A stretch of 64,000 nucleotides of DNA from Pedobacter psychrophilus (GTDB lineage: Bacteria; Bacteroidota; Bacteroidia; Sphingobacteriales; Sphingobacteriaceae), in contig NZ_LWHJ01000022.1 of the NCBI RefSeq assembly GCF_001652725.1, positions 496,001-560,000 of the forward strand, read 5' to 3'. The translations under genes and the position numbers were made by a program. Shown in pieces: positions 8,423 through 18,767 of this stretch; position 1 is the first letter of the stretch; every line of letters begins with the position of its first letter. Under the pieces are notes generated by a model. That model did no database searches. It was not told the origin of the DNA and saw nothing but the letters and a program-made list of their open reading frames with translations.

Positions 8423-9265
8423 TTATGAATAACTAATTGCCATTCTGTTTTCATGATGTTGATAGAAAGGCTCAAAATCATTATCTAATAATCCACAGGT
8501 TACTACACTAGAGATAAAGGAAACATCACCAAAGATATTGGCCACAGCGGCGTCGGCAGCATCACGTCCGATAGCTATTTTAACCATTCCGTTTAATGGG
8601 ATTAATCTGGTTGCATCAAACAATAACCACTGACCATTAATATAGGCTTCAAAACAAGCATGAAAATCTTGAGGAACAAGTTGGTAGGCATATCCAGTAA
8701 AGTATCTGGCCGGTATGGTTAAAGCCCTACATAAAGCAATTCCTAAATGGGCAAAATCCCTGCAAACACCAGCTTGTTCTGTAACCGTGTCATAAGCAGA
8801 GGTTTCAGAATTAGTAGAGCCGCTTAAATATTCTACATTTAGATAAATCCAATAGGTTAATGCCTGAACTTTTTCAAAATCATCTTTTTTATAGCCAAAC
8901 ATATTATTTGCTAAACGATATAATTTATCCGATTGGCAATACCTGCTGGGATTTAAATAAGTTAAAACATCACCTGGCAATTTTGCAATATTAACATCAC
9001 TAAAGGCTTCTATTTCTTTAATTATAAAGGCATTCTCTACAGTTGCCTCATAACTTATTGATAAGTTTTCTGTGGGTTTTAAAGCCAGGCTTACTAATCT
9101 ATTTGCTTCTGCAGTGGATAATAGTTCTTTGAAATCTGTTTCTGGTGAAATAAGTAATTGTTCGGAAATTATTTTTTGTTCCGTTTTTAAGGCATGGATA
9201 CTTAAGATGATGGAACTTTCCGAATTGATTTTATATTTTAAATCAGCATTTACTTTAAATTTCAT
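8423..9265 (-). CDS. Transglutaminase-like cysteine protease family protein
   Basis: 280 residues with no signal peptide, so probably cytoplasmic. Residues about 1-100 form a beta-rich N-terminal domain of the type that precedes bacterial transglutaminase-like domains. Residues 130-220 carry the transglutaminase core with a clear papain-like triad: C168 (EQAGVCRDFAHL), H202 (DFHACFEAYI) and D217 (WLLFDATR). Such proteins act as proteases or peptide-modifying enzymes; the substrate is unknown. It is transcribed alone, leftwards, toward tRNA-Lys. The start ATG at 9265 is the natural N-terminus because the leading beta strands (MKFKVNADLKY) fit the family. Confidence 0.85.
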   Translation of the reverse strand: MKFKVNADLKYKINSESSIILSIHALKTEQKIISEQLLISPETDFKELLSTAEANRLVSLALKPTENLSISYEATVENAFIIKEIEAFSDVNIAKLPGDVLTYLNPSRYCQSDKLYRLANNMFGYKKDDFEKVQALTYWIYLNVEYLSGSTNSETSAYDTVTEQAGVCRDFAHLGIALCRALTIPARYFTGYAYQLVPQDFHACFEAYINGQWLLFDATRLIPLNGMVKIAIGRDAADAAVANIFGDVSFISSVVTCGLLDNDFEPFYQHHENRMAISYS

Positions 9266-9582
9266 AGATTAAGACAAGTAGATTATACAAAAACTAAATT
9301 ATTAGCCTCTTACTTTAACGGATAAAGGTATGTATTGAAGTGCTTGATTTTTGTATGATTAATAACATTTTAAAAGAATTTTGAACGCAATAACAGCGTT
9401 TTACTTTATGATGGCAACAAATGCCATTACTGGCAAAATCATTTTTTTTACTAGCTAATTTGATGCCGATAATTATAATTTTATCAGAATAATTAAAGCC
9501 TTAATGATAAATTATAACCAAGGTTTAAAAATTCATTTTGCAGCCCGCATTAAAATATTGATTTTGCGATAAATATTTAAAC
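9266..9582. other. Divergent intergenic region, 317 bp
   Basis: Separates the leftward transglutaminase-like gene from rightward threonine aldolase and must hold both promoters. It is AT-rich. One small inverted repeat, ATGGCA / TGCCAT separated by 5 nt (about 9409-9425), is visible. I saw no complete -33/-7 promoter and no RNA gene. Confidence 0.4.
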
Positions 9583-10602
9583 ATGATAGATTTTAGAAGC
9601 GATACGGTAACGAAACCAACCGAAGCCATGTTGGCAGCTATGATTACCGCAAAAGTGGGTGATGATGTTTTTGGGGAAGATGAGACCGTAAATGCATTAG
9701 AAGAAAAAACTGCTGCACTTTTTGGGATGGAAGCTGGTTTATTTTGCCCTTCTGGCACCATGACCAATCAAATCGCTATAAAATGTTTTACGCAGCCTTT
9801 AGATGAAGTAATTACCGATCAAACTGCCCATGTTTATAGGTATGAAGGTGGTGGAATCATGTTTAATTCTGGAGCTTCGGTAAGATTACTCAATGGAAAT
9901 AGAGGCATAATCACTGATGAAATGATTGAAGAGGAAATTAATCCGATAGGAAATGTACATCATCCGCATACCAGTTTAGTTGTTTTAGAAAATACAGTGA
10001 ACCGTGGTGGCGGTAGTTGTTATTTTTTAAAGGATATTGAACCAATATATCATTTGTGTAAACTAAAAAATTTGAAGCTCCATTTAGACGGTGCAAGAAT
10101 TTTTAATGCCCTGGCTTATACTAAAGATGAGGCAAAATTATACGGTAATTATTTTGATGGTATTTCTGTTTGCCTATCCAAGGGTTTAGGTGCACCAGTA
10201 GGTTCTGTTTTGTTGGGTAGTAAGCAAACCATCCAATATGCAAAAAGGATAAGAAAGGTTTTAGGAGGAGGAATGCGACAGGCAGGTTTTTTGGCTGCTG
10301 CTGGAATATATGCATTGGACTATCATATCGATAGATTACAGACTGATCATTTGCATGCAAAACAATTAGAAAGCTGTTTATTAAAATTGCCTTTTGTAAA
10401 GCGGGTTTTGCCGGTGCAAACTAATATTGTAATTTTTGAGATTGATGATTCCAGAGATGCAGAAAAATTAGTAAATCAGCTTAAAGAAAAAGGCATTTTA
10501 TCCGGAACTTTTGGTAAGCAAACGATAAGATTTGTTACTCATCTAGATATTAGTAAGCAGCAGATAGAACAAACTATTGAAATATTAAGTCTTATCGATT
10601 AG
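9583..10602 (+). CDS. ltaE: Low-specificity L-threonine aldolase
   Basis: 339 residues, the normal length for this PLP enzyme, which splits L-threonine or L-allo-threonine into glycine and acetaldehyde. The N-terminus [13 protein letters not shown] is the family signature. H83 ([13 protein letters not shown]) should stack on the cofactor ring, D169 and R172 (HLDGARIFN) bind the pyridine and substrate, and K200 ([13 protein letters not shown]) is the Schiff-base lysine. It acts in the cytoplasm in glycine and threonine metabolism. Its last 18 bp overlap the 3' end of the convergent histidine kinase gene, so no terminator separates them. Confidence 0.93.
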   Translation: MIDFRSDTVTKPTEAMLAAMITAKVGDDVFGEDETVNALEEKTAALFGMEAGLFCPSGTMTNQIAIKCFTQPLDEVITDQTAHVYRYEGGGIMFNSGASVRLLNGNRGIITDEMIEEEINPIGNVHHPHTSLVVLENTVNRGGGSCYFLKDIEPIYHLCKLKNLKLHLDGARIFNALAYTKDEAKLYGNYFDGISVCLSKGLGAPVGSVLLGSKQTIQYAKRIRKVLGGGMRQAGFLAAAGIYALDYHIDRLQTDHLHAKQLESCLLKLPFVKRVLPVQTNIVIFEIDDSRDAEKLVNQLKEKGILSGTFGKQTIRFVTHLDISKQQIEQTIEILSLID

Positions 10603-11871
10603 ACTTTTAGGTAATGTGATTATAAAAGTTGTTCCTAAATCTACAACACTTTCTACGTCAATTTGACCTTTAAGATTTTTTAATAGCTCTTTAACAATAA
10701 ATAAACCCAAGCCTGAAGAGCTTTCATTGTTGGTTGGTTTATTTCTGAGTTTATTAAATTTATCGAATAGTTTTTTCTGATCTTCTTCAGATATTCCAGG
10801 TCCCTCATCCTTGATTTTGATGAGAAAATTATTTTTCACAAATTCTAAATCAACATTTATATTTTTTTGAAACGGCGAGAATTTTACTGCGTTGGAAATA
10901 ACATTATATAAAACCCTTTTCAAAAAATTAAGGTCTGTCTTTATAATTTCTTCTTTAGATTTAGCCGTGTAAAAAATCTTAATAGATTTTGCTTCTGCGA
11001 TAGAACTGAAAGATTTAACCGTTTCTTTGATAAAACCATCAAGATTAAATTCTTCTATATAAACGTTTAAAGGGAAATTCTCTACGCTATTTAGTGTCTC
11101 CATTTGCTCTATCAAATGGAAAACATATTCTAAACTTTTATTAAAAATACCTATTAATTCCTCGCTCTCCTCATTGGTAGCAAATTCCTGAAAAAGATAG
11201 GAAAGCATTTTAATATTGCTTAACGGAGATTTAAGATCATGAACCAATATTTGTAATAATTGGTTTTTTTCTTCCATGATGTTCTCTAAATCATCATTCT
11301 TTTTTTCAAGTTCTATGTTTAATTTTTCTAATTCTAAATTTTTATTGTAGAGAGAGTCTTTATAATATTGCCTATCTAAATAATGACTTACCCATTGCCC
11401 TAAATAATGCACTAAATCTATATCGGCAACAGAAAATTCTTTTTCTTTCGGCTTTGTTGATGAGAAATTTAGTGTTCCTACTTCCCCATCATTATATTTG
11501 ATGGGTGTACCTATGTAACAATTTACATTGTTTTTTTGATGACTAAAATTTTTGCTATAATCAGAATTTGCAATGTTATTTATCGCTAATAAGGCATCCT
11601 TTTTTAAGGTCTCGTCACATAAAGTGTTCTTAACATCAATGGATTCATTTTTATCAAATATTTGATTAGATAGGCTGTAGTATTCATTAAAGGTATATTT
11701 ATTGTCTTTAATAAGACAAATGACCCCTAATTCTAAATTCAATAAAGTACAGGCAGCTTTTAAAATGTCATTTAATGAATTTTGTTTTTCTACATTATCG
11801 TTGATTAAAATAGAACTGAGTTTATAAATTTCGTTCAAACGACTTTTATATTCTTGTGGAGTATGATTCAT
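10585..11871 (-). CDS. GAF-domain sensor histidine kinase, soluble
   Basis: 428 residues without transmembrane segments. Residues about 15-165 form a GAF domain ([29 protein letters not shown]). A coiled coil at about 170-205 leads to the HisKA domain with phospho-acceptor H211 ([14 protein letters not shown]). The C-terminal HATPase has the N box ([11 protein letters not shown]), G1 box ([11 protein letters not shown]), F box (LFDKFNKL) and G2 box ([13 protein letters not shown]), so it is an intact kinase. No response regulator is adjacent, so it is an orphan and its partner is unknown. It may sense a small cytoplasmic ligand or redox state through GAF. Its 3' end overlaps ltaE tail-to-tail by 18 bp. 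Confidence 0.92.
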   Translation of the reverse strand: MNHTPQEYKSRLNEIYKLSSILINDNVEKQNSLNDILKAACTLLNLELGVICLIKDNKYTFNEYYSLSNQIFDKNESIDVKNTLCDETLKKDALLAINNIANSDYSKNFSHQKNNVNCYIGTPIKYNDGEVGTLNFSSTKPKEKEFSVADIDLVHYLGQWVSHYLDRQYYKDSLYNKNLELEKLNIELEKKNDDLENIMEEKNQLLQILVHDLKSPLSNIKMLSYLFQEFATNEESEELIGIFNKSLEYVFHLIEQMETLNSVENFPLNVYIEEFNLDGFIKETVKSFSSIAEAKSIKIFYTAKSKEEIIKTDLNFLKRVLYNVISNAVKFSPFQKNINVDLEFVKNNFLIKIKDEGPGISEEDQKKLFDKFNKLRNKPTNNESSSGLGLFIVKELLKNLKGQIDVESVVDLGTTFIITLPKSLIDKT

Positions 11872-12029
11872 AAAAAATAACAGTTGCTTTGTGGTGCGCT
11901 ATTTTTAAATATCATGCAATATATAAATATTATTAAAAATTAATAAGCCACCATCAACTGCCTTACGTAATAAATATGATGGAAATTTTTTAATAAGGAT
12001 GTTTCTATAATTATTTTAAATTTGTTTTG

Positions 12030-13517
12030 ATGGATAAAATATTGATAGCTAATAGAGGAGAAATTGCGTTGAGGGTAATGCGCAGCGCCAAAGAAATGGG
12101 AATTAAAACAGTTGCTGTTTTTTCTGAAGCAGATAGAAATGCCCTTCATGTTCGTTATGCAGATGAAGCTGTCTTTATTGGTCCTGCTGCATCGAATCAA
12201 TCTTATTTAGTTATTGATAAAATAATTGATGCCTGCAAATTAACAGGTGCTCAAGGGATACATCCTGGATACGGATTTTTATCCGAAAATGCAGAATTTG
12301 CCAGAAGGGTAAAAGATGCGGGTTTAATATTAATCGGGCCATCTCCTGAGGCAATGGAAATAATGGGTAACAAACTATCGGCGAAAGCTGCTGCCTTAAA
12401 ATACAATATTCCTATGGTTCCTGGTACAGAAGAAGCCATTACTGATGTTGCTGATGCTAAAAGAAGAGCGATAGAAGTAGGTTTCCCGATTTTGATAAAG
12501 GCTGCTGCAGGCGGCGGCGGAAAAGGGATGAGAATAGTAGAAAAATCCGAAGATTTTGTTGAACAAATGGATTTAGCGGTTTCAGAAGCTGTTTCTGCTT
12601 TTGGGGATGGTGCGGTTTTTATTGAAAGATATGTTACCTCTCCCCGTCACATAGAAATCCAAATATTAGGAGATACACACGGTAATATCGTTCATCTTTT
12701 TGAAAGAGAATGTTCAGTTCAGCGTCGCCATCAAAAGGTGATTGAGGAAGCGCCATCATCAGTTTTAACCGAAGAAATTAGAACTAAGATGGGGAAATGT
12801 GCTGTAGATGTTGCCCGGTCTGTTAATTATACGGGAGCAGGGACAGTAGAATTTATTTTAGATGAAAATCTGGATTTTTTCTTTTTAGAGATGAATACCC
12901 GTTTGCAAGTAGAACATCCTGTTAGCGAATTGATTACCGGAATAGATTTGGTAAAAGAACAGATTAAAATTGCCAGGGGAGAAGCCATCAGCTTTAAGCA
13001 AGAAGATTTAAAAATTAATGGGCATGCCATGGAACTTAGGGTTTATGCAGAAGACCCAAAAAATAATTTTTTACCTGATATTGGCACTTTGCAAACTTAT
13101 ATTACTCCGAAAGGAAACGGTGTAAGGGTTGATGATGGTTTTGAACAAGGAATGGAAATCCCTATTTATTACGACCCTATGATTGCTAAATTGATCACCT
13201 ACGGAAAAGATAGGGAAGAAGCAATAGAAAGAATGGTAAGGGCGATTGACGAATATGAGATTACAGGGATTGAAACCACCTTGCCTTTTGGTAAATTTGT
13301 GATGCAACATCAGGCTTTTACGTCTGGTAATTTTGATACGCATTTTGTGGGTAAATATTTTGAGCCACAAATGTTGGATCATCAGAATGAAGATGAAGCA
13401 ATGATTGCTGCGATATTAGCTACCAAATTATTATCAGAAAAAGAAAACAAAAATGTTATCAATAAAGTTGCTCAAACATCTTCTGCTTGGCAAAAGAACA
13501 GGAAGATTTATTCATAA
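12030..13517 (+). CDS. accC: Biotin carboxylase (acetyl/propionyl-CoA carboxylase subunit)
   Basis: 495 residues. The N-terminal domain starts MDKILIANRGEIALRVMRSA. The ATP-grasp domain has the glycine-rich loop KAAAGGGGKGMRIV and the catalytic region FLEMNTRLQVEHPVSE. The biotin carboxylase C-terminal domain (HAMELRVYAEDP) follows. It carboxylates biotin on a carrier protein using ATP and bicarbonate, the first half-reaction of acetyl-CoA or propionyl-CoA carboxylation. Compared with a typical AccC of about 450 residues it has a roughly 40-residue C-terminal extension (ending KNRKIYS). No carrier-protein or carboxyltransferase gene is next to it. ATG at 12030 is preferred to the TTG immediately before it. 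Riboflavin synthase follows by 12 bp. Confidence 0.93.
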   Translation: MDKILIANRGEIALRVMRSAKEMGIKTVAVFSEADRNALHVRYADEAVFIGPAASNQSYLVIDKIIDACKLTGAQGIHPGYGFLSENAEFARRVKDAGLILIGPSPEAMEIMGNKLSAKAAALKYNIPMVPGTEEAITDVADAKRRAIEVGFPILIKAAAGGGGKGMRIVEKSEDFVEQMDLAVSEAVSAFGDGAVFIERYVTSPRHIEIQILGDTHGNIVHLFERECSVQRRHQKVIEEAPSSVLTEEIRTKMGKCAVDVARSVNYTGAGTVEFILDENLDFFFLEMNTRLQVEHPVSELITGIDLVKEQIKIARGEAISFKQEDLKINGHAMELRVYAEDPKNNFLPDIGTLQTYITPKGNGVRVDDGFEQGMEIPIYYDPMIAKLITYGKDREEAIERMVRAIDEYEITGIETTLPFGKFVMQHQAFTSGNFDTHFVGKYFEPQMLDHQNEDEAMIAAILATKLLSEKENKNVINKVAQTSSAWQKNRKIYS

Positions 13518-13529
13518 AACTATACAATT

Positions 13530-14123
13530 TTGTTTACAGGAATTATAGAAACATTGGGCACAGTTACCCAATTGGTAAAGGAACAAAGCAATTTACACAT
13601 CACCATTAAATCGGCTTTTTCTAGAGATTTAAAAGTTGATCAATCGGTGGCGCACAACGGGGTTTGTTTAACGGTTGTGGCTTTCGCCGATGATGAGCAT
13701 ACGGTTACTGCCATTGATGAAACCTTGCAAAAATCTAATATTGGATTCTTTAAAGTTGGCGATTTAGTAAACCTGGAACGTTGTATGCAAATGAACGGAC
13801 GTTTGGACGGGCATATTGTTCAAGGTCATGTAGATCAAACCGCTGTTTGTAAAAACGTGGAAGAGACCAATGGAAGTTGGGTTTTTACATTTGAATATGA
13901 TGCTGCAAAAGGAAACGTAACTGTAGAAAAAGGTTCTGTTTGTGTAAATGGGATTAGTTTAACCGTTGTTAATTCTGGTGTAAATACATTTTCTGTCGCC
14001 ATTATTCCCTACACTTATGAGCATACCAATCTTCAAAATATTAAATCTGGCGACACAGTAAACCTAGAATTCGATATTATTGGGAAATATGTAGCCAAGA
14101 TGATGGGAGTCAAAACCTTATAA
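13530..14123 (+). CDS. ribE: Riboflavin synthase, alpha subunit type
   Basis: 197 residues made of two homologous lumazine-binding repeats. The first begins at MFTGIIETLGTV and contains VAHNGVCLTVV; the second runs from about residue 97 (GHIVQGHVDQ) with VEKGSVCVNGISLTVV. It converts two molecules of 6,7-dimethyl-8-ribityllumazine to riboflavin and a pyrimidine by-product. The start codon is TTG at 13530: the invariant MFTGII N-terminus begins exactly there, and no ATG is available nearby. The use of TTG and the 12-bp spacing from accC suggest low or coupled expression. Symbol usage differs among species (ribE or ribC). Confidence 0.95.
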   Translation: MFTGIIETLGTVTQLVKEQSNLHITIKSAFSRDLKVDQSVAHNGVCLTVVAFADDEHTVTAIDETLQKSNIGFFKVGDLVNLERCMQMNGRLDGHIVQGHVDQTAVCKNVEETNGSWVFTFEYDAAKGNVTVEKGSVCVNGISLTVVNSGVNTFSVAIIPYTYEHTNLQNIKSGDTVNLEFDIIGKYVAKMMGVKTL

Positions 14124-14255
14124 AATCCTAATCCAATTCTTCTTTAACGATTTAAAAAATCAATTTCCTCATTTTCCTAAAATAATTATATCCGTTCTAA
14201 TGTTAATTTAATATTAATTTTATGTAAATTTAAAATTAATAAAACCTAATTAGCA

Positions 14256-15467
14256 TTGATAATCAAAAACTTAATAAAATTTTTTTTCTTGATTGTGAGC
14301 TTTATCTGCTTTTCTAATAGACCTGTTTATGCCCAAAATATTGCATTTCAATTTTATGATGAAACATTCAATATCAAGATCGATAGTGCCTTAAATATAC
14401 CTTTCAATGATTCTTTAACCCAAGAATCTGTGATCAAATTCTATCAGGCTGCCAGCAAACAAGATTTTGAACCCATAATAAATAAGTTAATCAGTTATAA
14501 AAATAAAGAGAAATTAAACGATTGGTTTTATTATCAATTGGTTAGAAAAACCGTTCAGCAAATTAGCCCTAAGGAAGTTAATTATGAAAGATATACCCTT
14601 TACAAATGGTTTTTCTTATTAAAATCTGGTTATGATACAAGGCTGGCGGTTGGTAAAAATCAGTTATTATTTTATGTTTGGAGTGATGATGATATCAGTG
14701 ATATCCCATTTTACAAAGACGGTAAAAAGCAATTGGTTTGTTTAAACTTTCATGATTATCCAAATGCAGATTATCAAAAGGATAAATTATATCCGGTAGC
14801 TATCGAATTGCTAGAAAATAATGTGATGTTTTCTTACAAAGTAACCCAAATCCCAGATTTTAAAACTGAAGATTACCAGGATAAAACGCTTCAGTTTGAT
14901 TATAAACAGAGGAACTATCATTTTAATATAAAGCTGAATAACGAGGTTCAAACTTTGTTTAAGAATTATCCTGTTGTAGATTTTGAATCTTATTTTAATA
15001 TCCCTTTAAGCAGGGAAACCTATCAGTCGATTATTCCATACCTAAAAAGAAACCTAAAGGGATTAAGCCAAAGAAAAGGTGTTGATTATCTGATGCGTTT
15101 TACCAGAAATGCTTTTTTGTATGAAAGTGATCAGGAAAACTTTGGCAAAGAGAAACGTTTATCTCCAGAGCAAACTTTGTTCAATAATTATAGCGATTGC
15201 GATGATCGGGCTGCTTTATTTTTTTATTTGGTAAAAGAGATTTATAATTTACCAATGATTGCTTTGTTGTATCCAACTCATATTACCATGGCTGTTAATT
15301 TTGATAAAGCTATAGGCAACCCCATTTTTTACAAGGGACAAAATTATTACGTTTGCGAGCCTACCCCGCAAAAAAAGGATTTGAAATTAGGGCAGCAAAA
15401 TCCTTTATTATCAAAAGTTGAATATCAAGTTGTTTATCAGTATTTGCCTATTGGCAACAAGAATTAA
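14256..15467 (+). CDS. Exported transglutaminase-like protein
   Basis: 403 residues beginning with TTG at 14256. A signal peptide is evident (FFFLIVSFICFSNRPVYAQ, likely cut after the AQ), so the protein is periplasmic or secreted. Residues about 310-375 resemble the transglutaminase core: a Cys in YSDCDDRAALFFYL, a His in YPTHITMAV, and an acidic residue in YVCEPTP, giving a plausible Cys-His-Glu/Asp triad. The rest is not recognised. Function is probably peptide or protein processing in the envelope, but no substrate is apparent. The 3' end overlaps the convergent lipoprotein gene by 4 bp. It is unrelated in overall sequence to the transglutaminase-like protein at 8423. Confidence 0.65.
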   Translation: MIIKNLIKFFFLIVSFICFSNRPVYAQNIAFQFYDETFNIKIDSALNIPFNDSLTQESVIKFYQAASKQDFEPIINKLISYKNKEKLNDWFYYQLVRKTVQQISPKEVNYERYTLYKWFFLLKSGYDTRLAVGKNQLLFYVWSDDDISDIPFYKDGKKQLVCLNFHDYPNADYQKDKLYPVAIELLENNVMFSYKVTQIPDFKTEDYQDKTLQFDYKQRNYHFNIKLNNEVQTLFKNYPVVDFESYFNIPLSRETYQSIIPYLKRNLKGLSQRKGVDYLMRFTRNAFLYESDQENFGKEKRLSPEQTLFNNYSDCDDRAALFFYLVKEIYNLPMIALLYPTHITMAVNFDKAIGNPIFYKGQNYYVCEPTPQKKDLKLGQQNPLLSKVEYQVVYQYLPIGNKN

Positions 15468-15925
15468 TTTTTAAGTCCTTTAGCATAATTATTCTCAATT
15501 ACATATCTTTCACTCCCTTCATTATCCCTATAATTTTCTTCGGTAGTAGTAACTAAACTGGTATTGTTAAGCACTTTAATTTCTAAAAAATTAATAGAAT
15601 CTTTTATACTTTTTAATGTGATCACGTTATCAGCAAAAAGGTAGATTCCTGTTTCGGAAACTTTTTTGTTTTTTCGTATTACATAGGAGCCATCAATAAA
15701 AGTGACAGAAGTTTCTTCAATTGAATCTACTAAATTTTCATCAGTTAAATTCCCATTAATAAATGAGCTATATTTTGTTGAAACTAAACTCCAGGAACCT
15801 TGTAATTTGGAGGAATCAGAAACAGAATTTTCATCTTTTTTACAAGAAGAAGTTATAGTGAAAATAAACGTAAAAATTAATAATAGTGGATTCTTAATTA
15901 TTTTAAAGTAATTACTTTTTTGCAT
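15464..15925 (-). CDS. Small lipoprotein, lipocalin-like
   Basis: 153 residues. The N-terminus has a hydrophobic stretch (LLLIFTFIFTIT) followed by a lipobox-like TSSC, so Cys would be lipidated and the protein anchored to the membrane facing the periplasm. The mature part begins with a Lys/Asp/Glu/Ser linker and then LQGSWSLVSTKYSS, the pattern of Bacteroidota lipocalin-like domains, with alternating beta strands (TSVTFIDGSYVIRK, LFADNVITLKS). Such domains may bind a small hydrophobic ligand, but no ligand can be inferred. It is transcribed leftward with a 4-bp tail-to-tail overlap with the exported transglutaminase-like gene. Confidence 0.6.
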   Translation of the reverse strand: MQKSNYFKIIKNPLLLIFTFIFTITSSCKKDENSVSDSSKLQGSWSLVSTKYSSFINGNLTDENLVDSIEETSVTFIDGSYVIRKNKKVSETGIYLFADNVITLKSIKDSINFLEIKVLNNTSLVTTTEENYRDNEGSERYVIENNYAKGLKN

Positions 15926-16122
15926 AAATTAAATTACGTGATACAATTAAAAACAGATTTTTTAATTGTAAAACCCTTTTCAAGACATCAATTTAGAATG
16001 ATAAAATGCTTTAAAATAGTGGATAAAAAATTCTCTTTTGAAGCATCCAATTAGCCTTAATTTATTAACTTCGCATACAATTTTTCAAGGGTAAATCCCT
16101 TTATTTTTGAATAAACTAAATT

Positions 16123-18744
16123 ATGGCAGAAGAAACCGATTCAGGCGAAGCACAGTTTGATAAAATCATAAAAATAAATATTGAGGAAGAAATGAAATCG
16201 GCGTACATCGATTATTCGATGTCGGTTATTGTTTCGAGGGCTTTGCCCGATGTGAGAGATGGATTAAAGCCCGTACACCGCAGGGTTTTGTACGGAATGC
16301 TGGATTTAGGTTTAGCGAGTAATAAGCCTTATAAAAAATCTGCCCGTATTGTTGGGGAGGTTTTAGGTAAATATCACCCACATGGTGATAGTTCTGTTTA
16401 TGATACCATGGTGCGTATGGCACAACCCTGGAGCTTACGTTATCCATTAGTAGACGGTCAAGGTAACTTTGGGTCAATTGATGGAGATTCGCCGGCTGCA
16501 ATGCGTTATACGGAGGCTCGTTTCAAAAAAATGGCCGAAGAGATGTTGGCTGACATCAATAAAGATACGATTGATTATCGTTTAAACTTTGATGATTCCT
16601 TACAGGAGCCTACAGTTTTACCTTGTAAATTCCCTAATTTATTGGTGAATGGTGGTAGTGGTATTGCAGTAGGTATGGCTACCAATATGGCTCCACATAA
16701 TTTAACGGAGTGTATTGATGGGATCATGGCTTACATTGATAACAGAGATATTGAGATTCCGGAGTTGATGCAATATGTAAAAGCACCAGATTTCCCTACC
16801 GGAGGTATCATTTACGGTTATGAAGGTGTAAAAGATGCTTTTGAAACTGGTCGTGGACGTATCATGATGCGAGCCGTTGCCGAGATTGAAACTTTACCAA
16901 ACGATAGGGAAAGAATTATAGTGAGCGAAATACCTTATCAGGTAAATAAAGCCATGATGATTGAGCGTACTGCTGATTTGGTTAACGATAAAAAAATTGA
17001 AGGTATTTCTGAAATCAGGGATGAATCTGACAGAGATGGAATGCGTGTTGTTTATGAGATTAAGCGTGATGCCAATGCTGCTATCGTTTTAAATAACCTT
17101 TACAAACACACTGCTTTACAAACTTCTTTTAGTGTTAACAATATCGCTTTAGTGCATGGTCGCCCGATGATGTTAAATCTTAAAGATTTGATTCGTCATT
17201 TTGTAGAGCACCGCCATGAAGTTGTGGTAAGAAGAACCAAATTTGAATTAGCAGAAGCAGAGAAAAGAGCTCATATTTTAGAAGGTTTATTAATTGCTCT
17301 AGATCATATTGAAGAAGTAATTAAATTGATAAGAGCTTCTCAAACTCCAGAAGAAGCTAGACTAGGTTTAATCTCTGAATTTGGATTATCTGATATCCAA
17401 GCTAGGGCAATTTTAGATATGACGCTTCGTCGTTTAACTGGTCTTGAAAGAGATAAGATTAAAGACGAATATGCAGAATTGATGAAAACCATCGAATACT
17501 TAAACTCTATCTTAAACGATGAAGGTTTAAGGATGCAGATCATTAAGGATGAATTGCTAGAGATGAAAGAAAAGTATGGTGATGAACGTAGAACCCAAAT
17601 AGTTCACTCGGCAGCAGAAATGATGACAGAAGATTTCATCGAAGATGAAGATGTTGTGATTACCATTTCTAGGGAAGGTTATATGAAACGAACAGCCTTA
17701 ACAGAATATCGTACTCAAGGCAGGGGAGGGAAAGGTAGTTTAGGTTCTAATTCTAGAGATGAAGATTTTATTGAGCGTATTTTCATTGCATCAAACCATA
17801 ATTATTTATTGTTTTTTACCGATAAAGGAAAATGTTATTGGTTAAGGGTATTTGAAATTCCGGAAGGAACAAGAACCAGTAAAGGAAGAGCACTTCAGAA
17901 TATTATCAATATCGATAAAGAAGAAAAAGTTAGGGCTTATGTAAAAGTTGTAAATCTAAAAGATAAAGAATACCTAGAGAACAATTGTATTATTATGTGT
18001 ACCAAAAAAGGTACCATCAAGAAGACAACTTTAGCAGCTTACAGTCGCCCACGTAGTAATGGTATCAATGCCATTAATATTAACGATGGTGATGAATTAT
18101 TAGAAGCAAACTTAACTTCTGGTACTTCTGAAATTGTAATGGCTTTACGTAGCGGAAGGGCTATTAGGTTTAACGAATCTAAAGTTAGGCCAATGGGACG
18201 AACTGCCACTGGTGTAAGAGGAATTACCTTATCAGCCCCAGACGATGAGGTTGTTGGTATGATAAGTGTTGAGTCGAATGAGAGTACTATTTTGGTAGTT
18301 TCAGAAAACGGTTACGGAAAGCGTACGGACGTTGATGACTATAGAGTAACCAACAGAGGTGGAAAAGGAGTTAAAACCATAAACGTAACAGAAAAAACCG
18401 GTAAGTTAGTTTCTATTAAAGATGTAACTGATAAAGACGATTTAATGATAATTAATCGTTCTGGTATTGTAATAAGAATTGCGATGAGCAGTTTAAGGAT
18501 AATGGGAAGAGCTACCCAAGGTGTTAGATTGATAACATTGAAAGGAAAAGATTCTATAGCCTCAGTTGCAAAAGTAGAACATGATGACGAAGAAGTTTTA
18601 GACGAAAGCGTTATTGTAACTGATGGAGAAGTTTTAGATGTGGTTGAAGAAGAAGAGTCTCCAGAAGATTTAGATGAGGAGACTGAAGCAGAAGATGATG
18701 CATCTGAAGATACAGAAGAAGATAATAACGAAGAAGAAAACTAA
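16123..18744 (+). CDS. gyrA: DNA gyrase subunit A
   Basis: 873 residues. The breakage-reunion domain has catalytic Y129 ([10 protein letters not shown]) and the quinolone-determining region [17 protein letters not shown], with Ser and Asp retained at the positions equivalent to E. coli S83 and D87, so no classical resistance change is seen. The C-terminal DNA-wrapping beta-pinwheel contains a GyrA box written QGRGGKG (usually QRRGGKG) near residue 530, which separates gyrase from ParC. The final 60 residues are a strongly acidic tail (Asp/Glu runs) that could modulate wrapping. It introduces negative supercoils with GyrB, which is not in the window. A small hairpin AAGGG-TAAAT-CCCTT (16087-16101) and a TATTTTTG element (16102-16109) precede it. 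A TPR gene follows by 23 bp. Confidence 0.97.
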   Translation: MAEETDSGEAQFDKIIKINIEEEMKSAYIDYSMSVIVSRALPDVRDGLKPVHRRVLYGMLDLGLASNKPYKKSARIVGEVLGKYHPHGDSSVYDTMVRMAQPWSLRYPLVDGQGNFGSIDGDSPAAMRYTEARFKKMAEEMLADINKDTIDYRLNFDDSLQEPTVLPCKFPNLLVNGGSGIAVGMATNMAPHNLTECIDGIMAYIDNRDIEIPELMQYVKAPDFPTGGIIYGYEGVKDAFETGRGRIMMRAVAEIETLPNDRERIIVSEIPYQVNKAMMIERTADLVNDKKIEGISEIRDESDRDGMRVVYEIKRDANAAIVLNNLYKHTALQTSFSVNNIALVHGRPMMLNLKDLIRHFVEHRHEVVVRRTKFELAEAEKRAHILEGLLIALDHIEEVIKLIRASQTPEEARLGLISEFGLSDIQARAILDMTLRRLTGLERDKIKDEYAELMKTIEYLNSILNDEGLRMQIIKDELLEMKEKYGDERRTQIVHSAAEMMTEDFIEDEDVVITISREGYMKRTALTEYRTQGRGGKGSLGSNSRDEDFIERIFIASNHNYLLFFTDKGKCYWLRVFEIPEGTRTSKGRALQNIINIDKEEKVRAYVKVVNLKDKEYLENNCIIMCTKKGTIKKTTLAAYSRPRSNGINAININDGDELLEANLTSGTSEIVMALRSGRAIRFNESKVRPMGRTATGVRGITLSAPDDEVVGMISVESNESTILVVSENGYGKRTDVDDYRVTNRGGKGVKTINVTEKTGKLVSIKDVTDKDDLMIINRSGIVIRIAMSSLRIMGRATQGVRLITLKGKDSIASVAKVEHDDEEVLDESVIVTDGEVLDVVEEEESPEDLDEETEAEDDASEDTEEDNNEEEN

Positions 18745-18767
18745 ATTAGAAACAACAATTTAAAAGA

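Noticed and set aside
14124-14255. Possible FMN riboswitch near riboflavin synthase
   Set aside because: The gap lies downstream of the gene and is AT-rich; no FMN-aptamer-like paired helices upstream of 13530 either, where only 12 bp separate it from accC.
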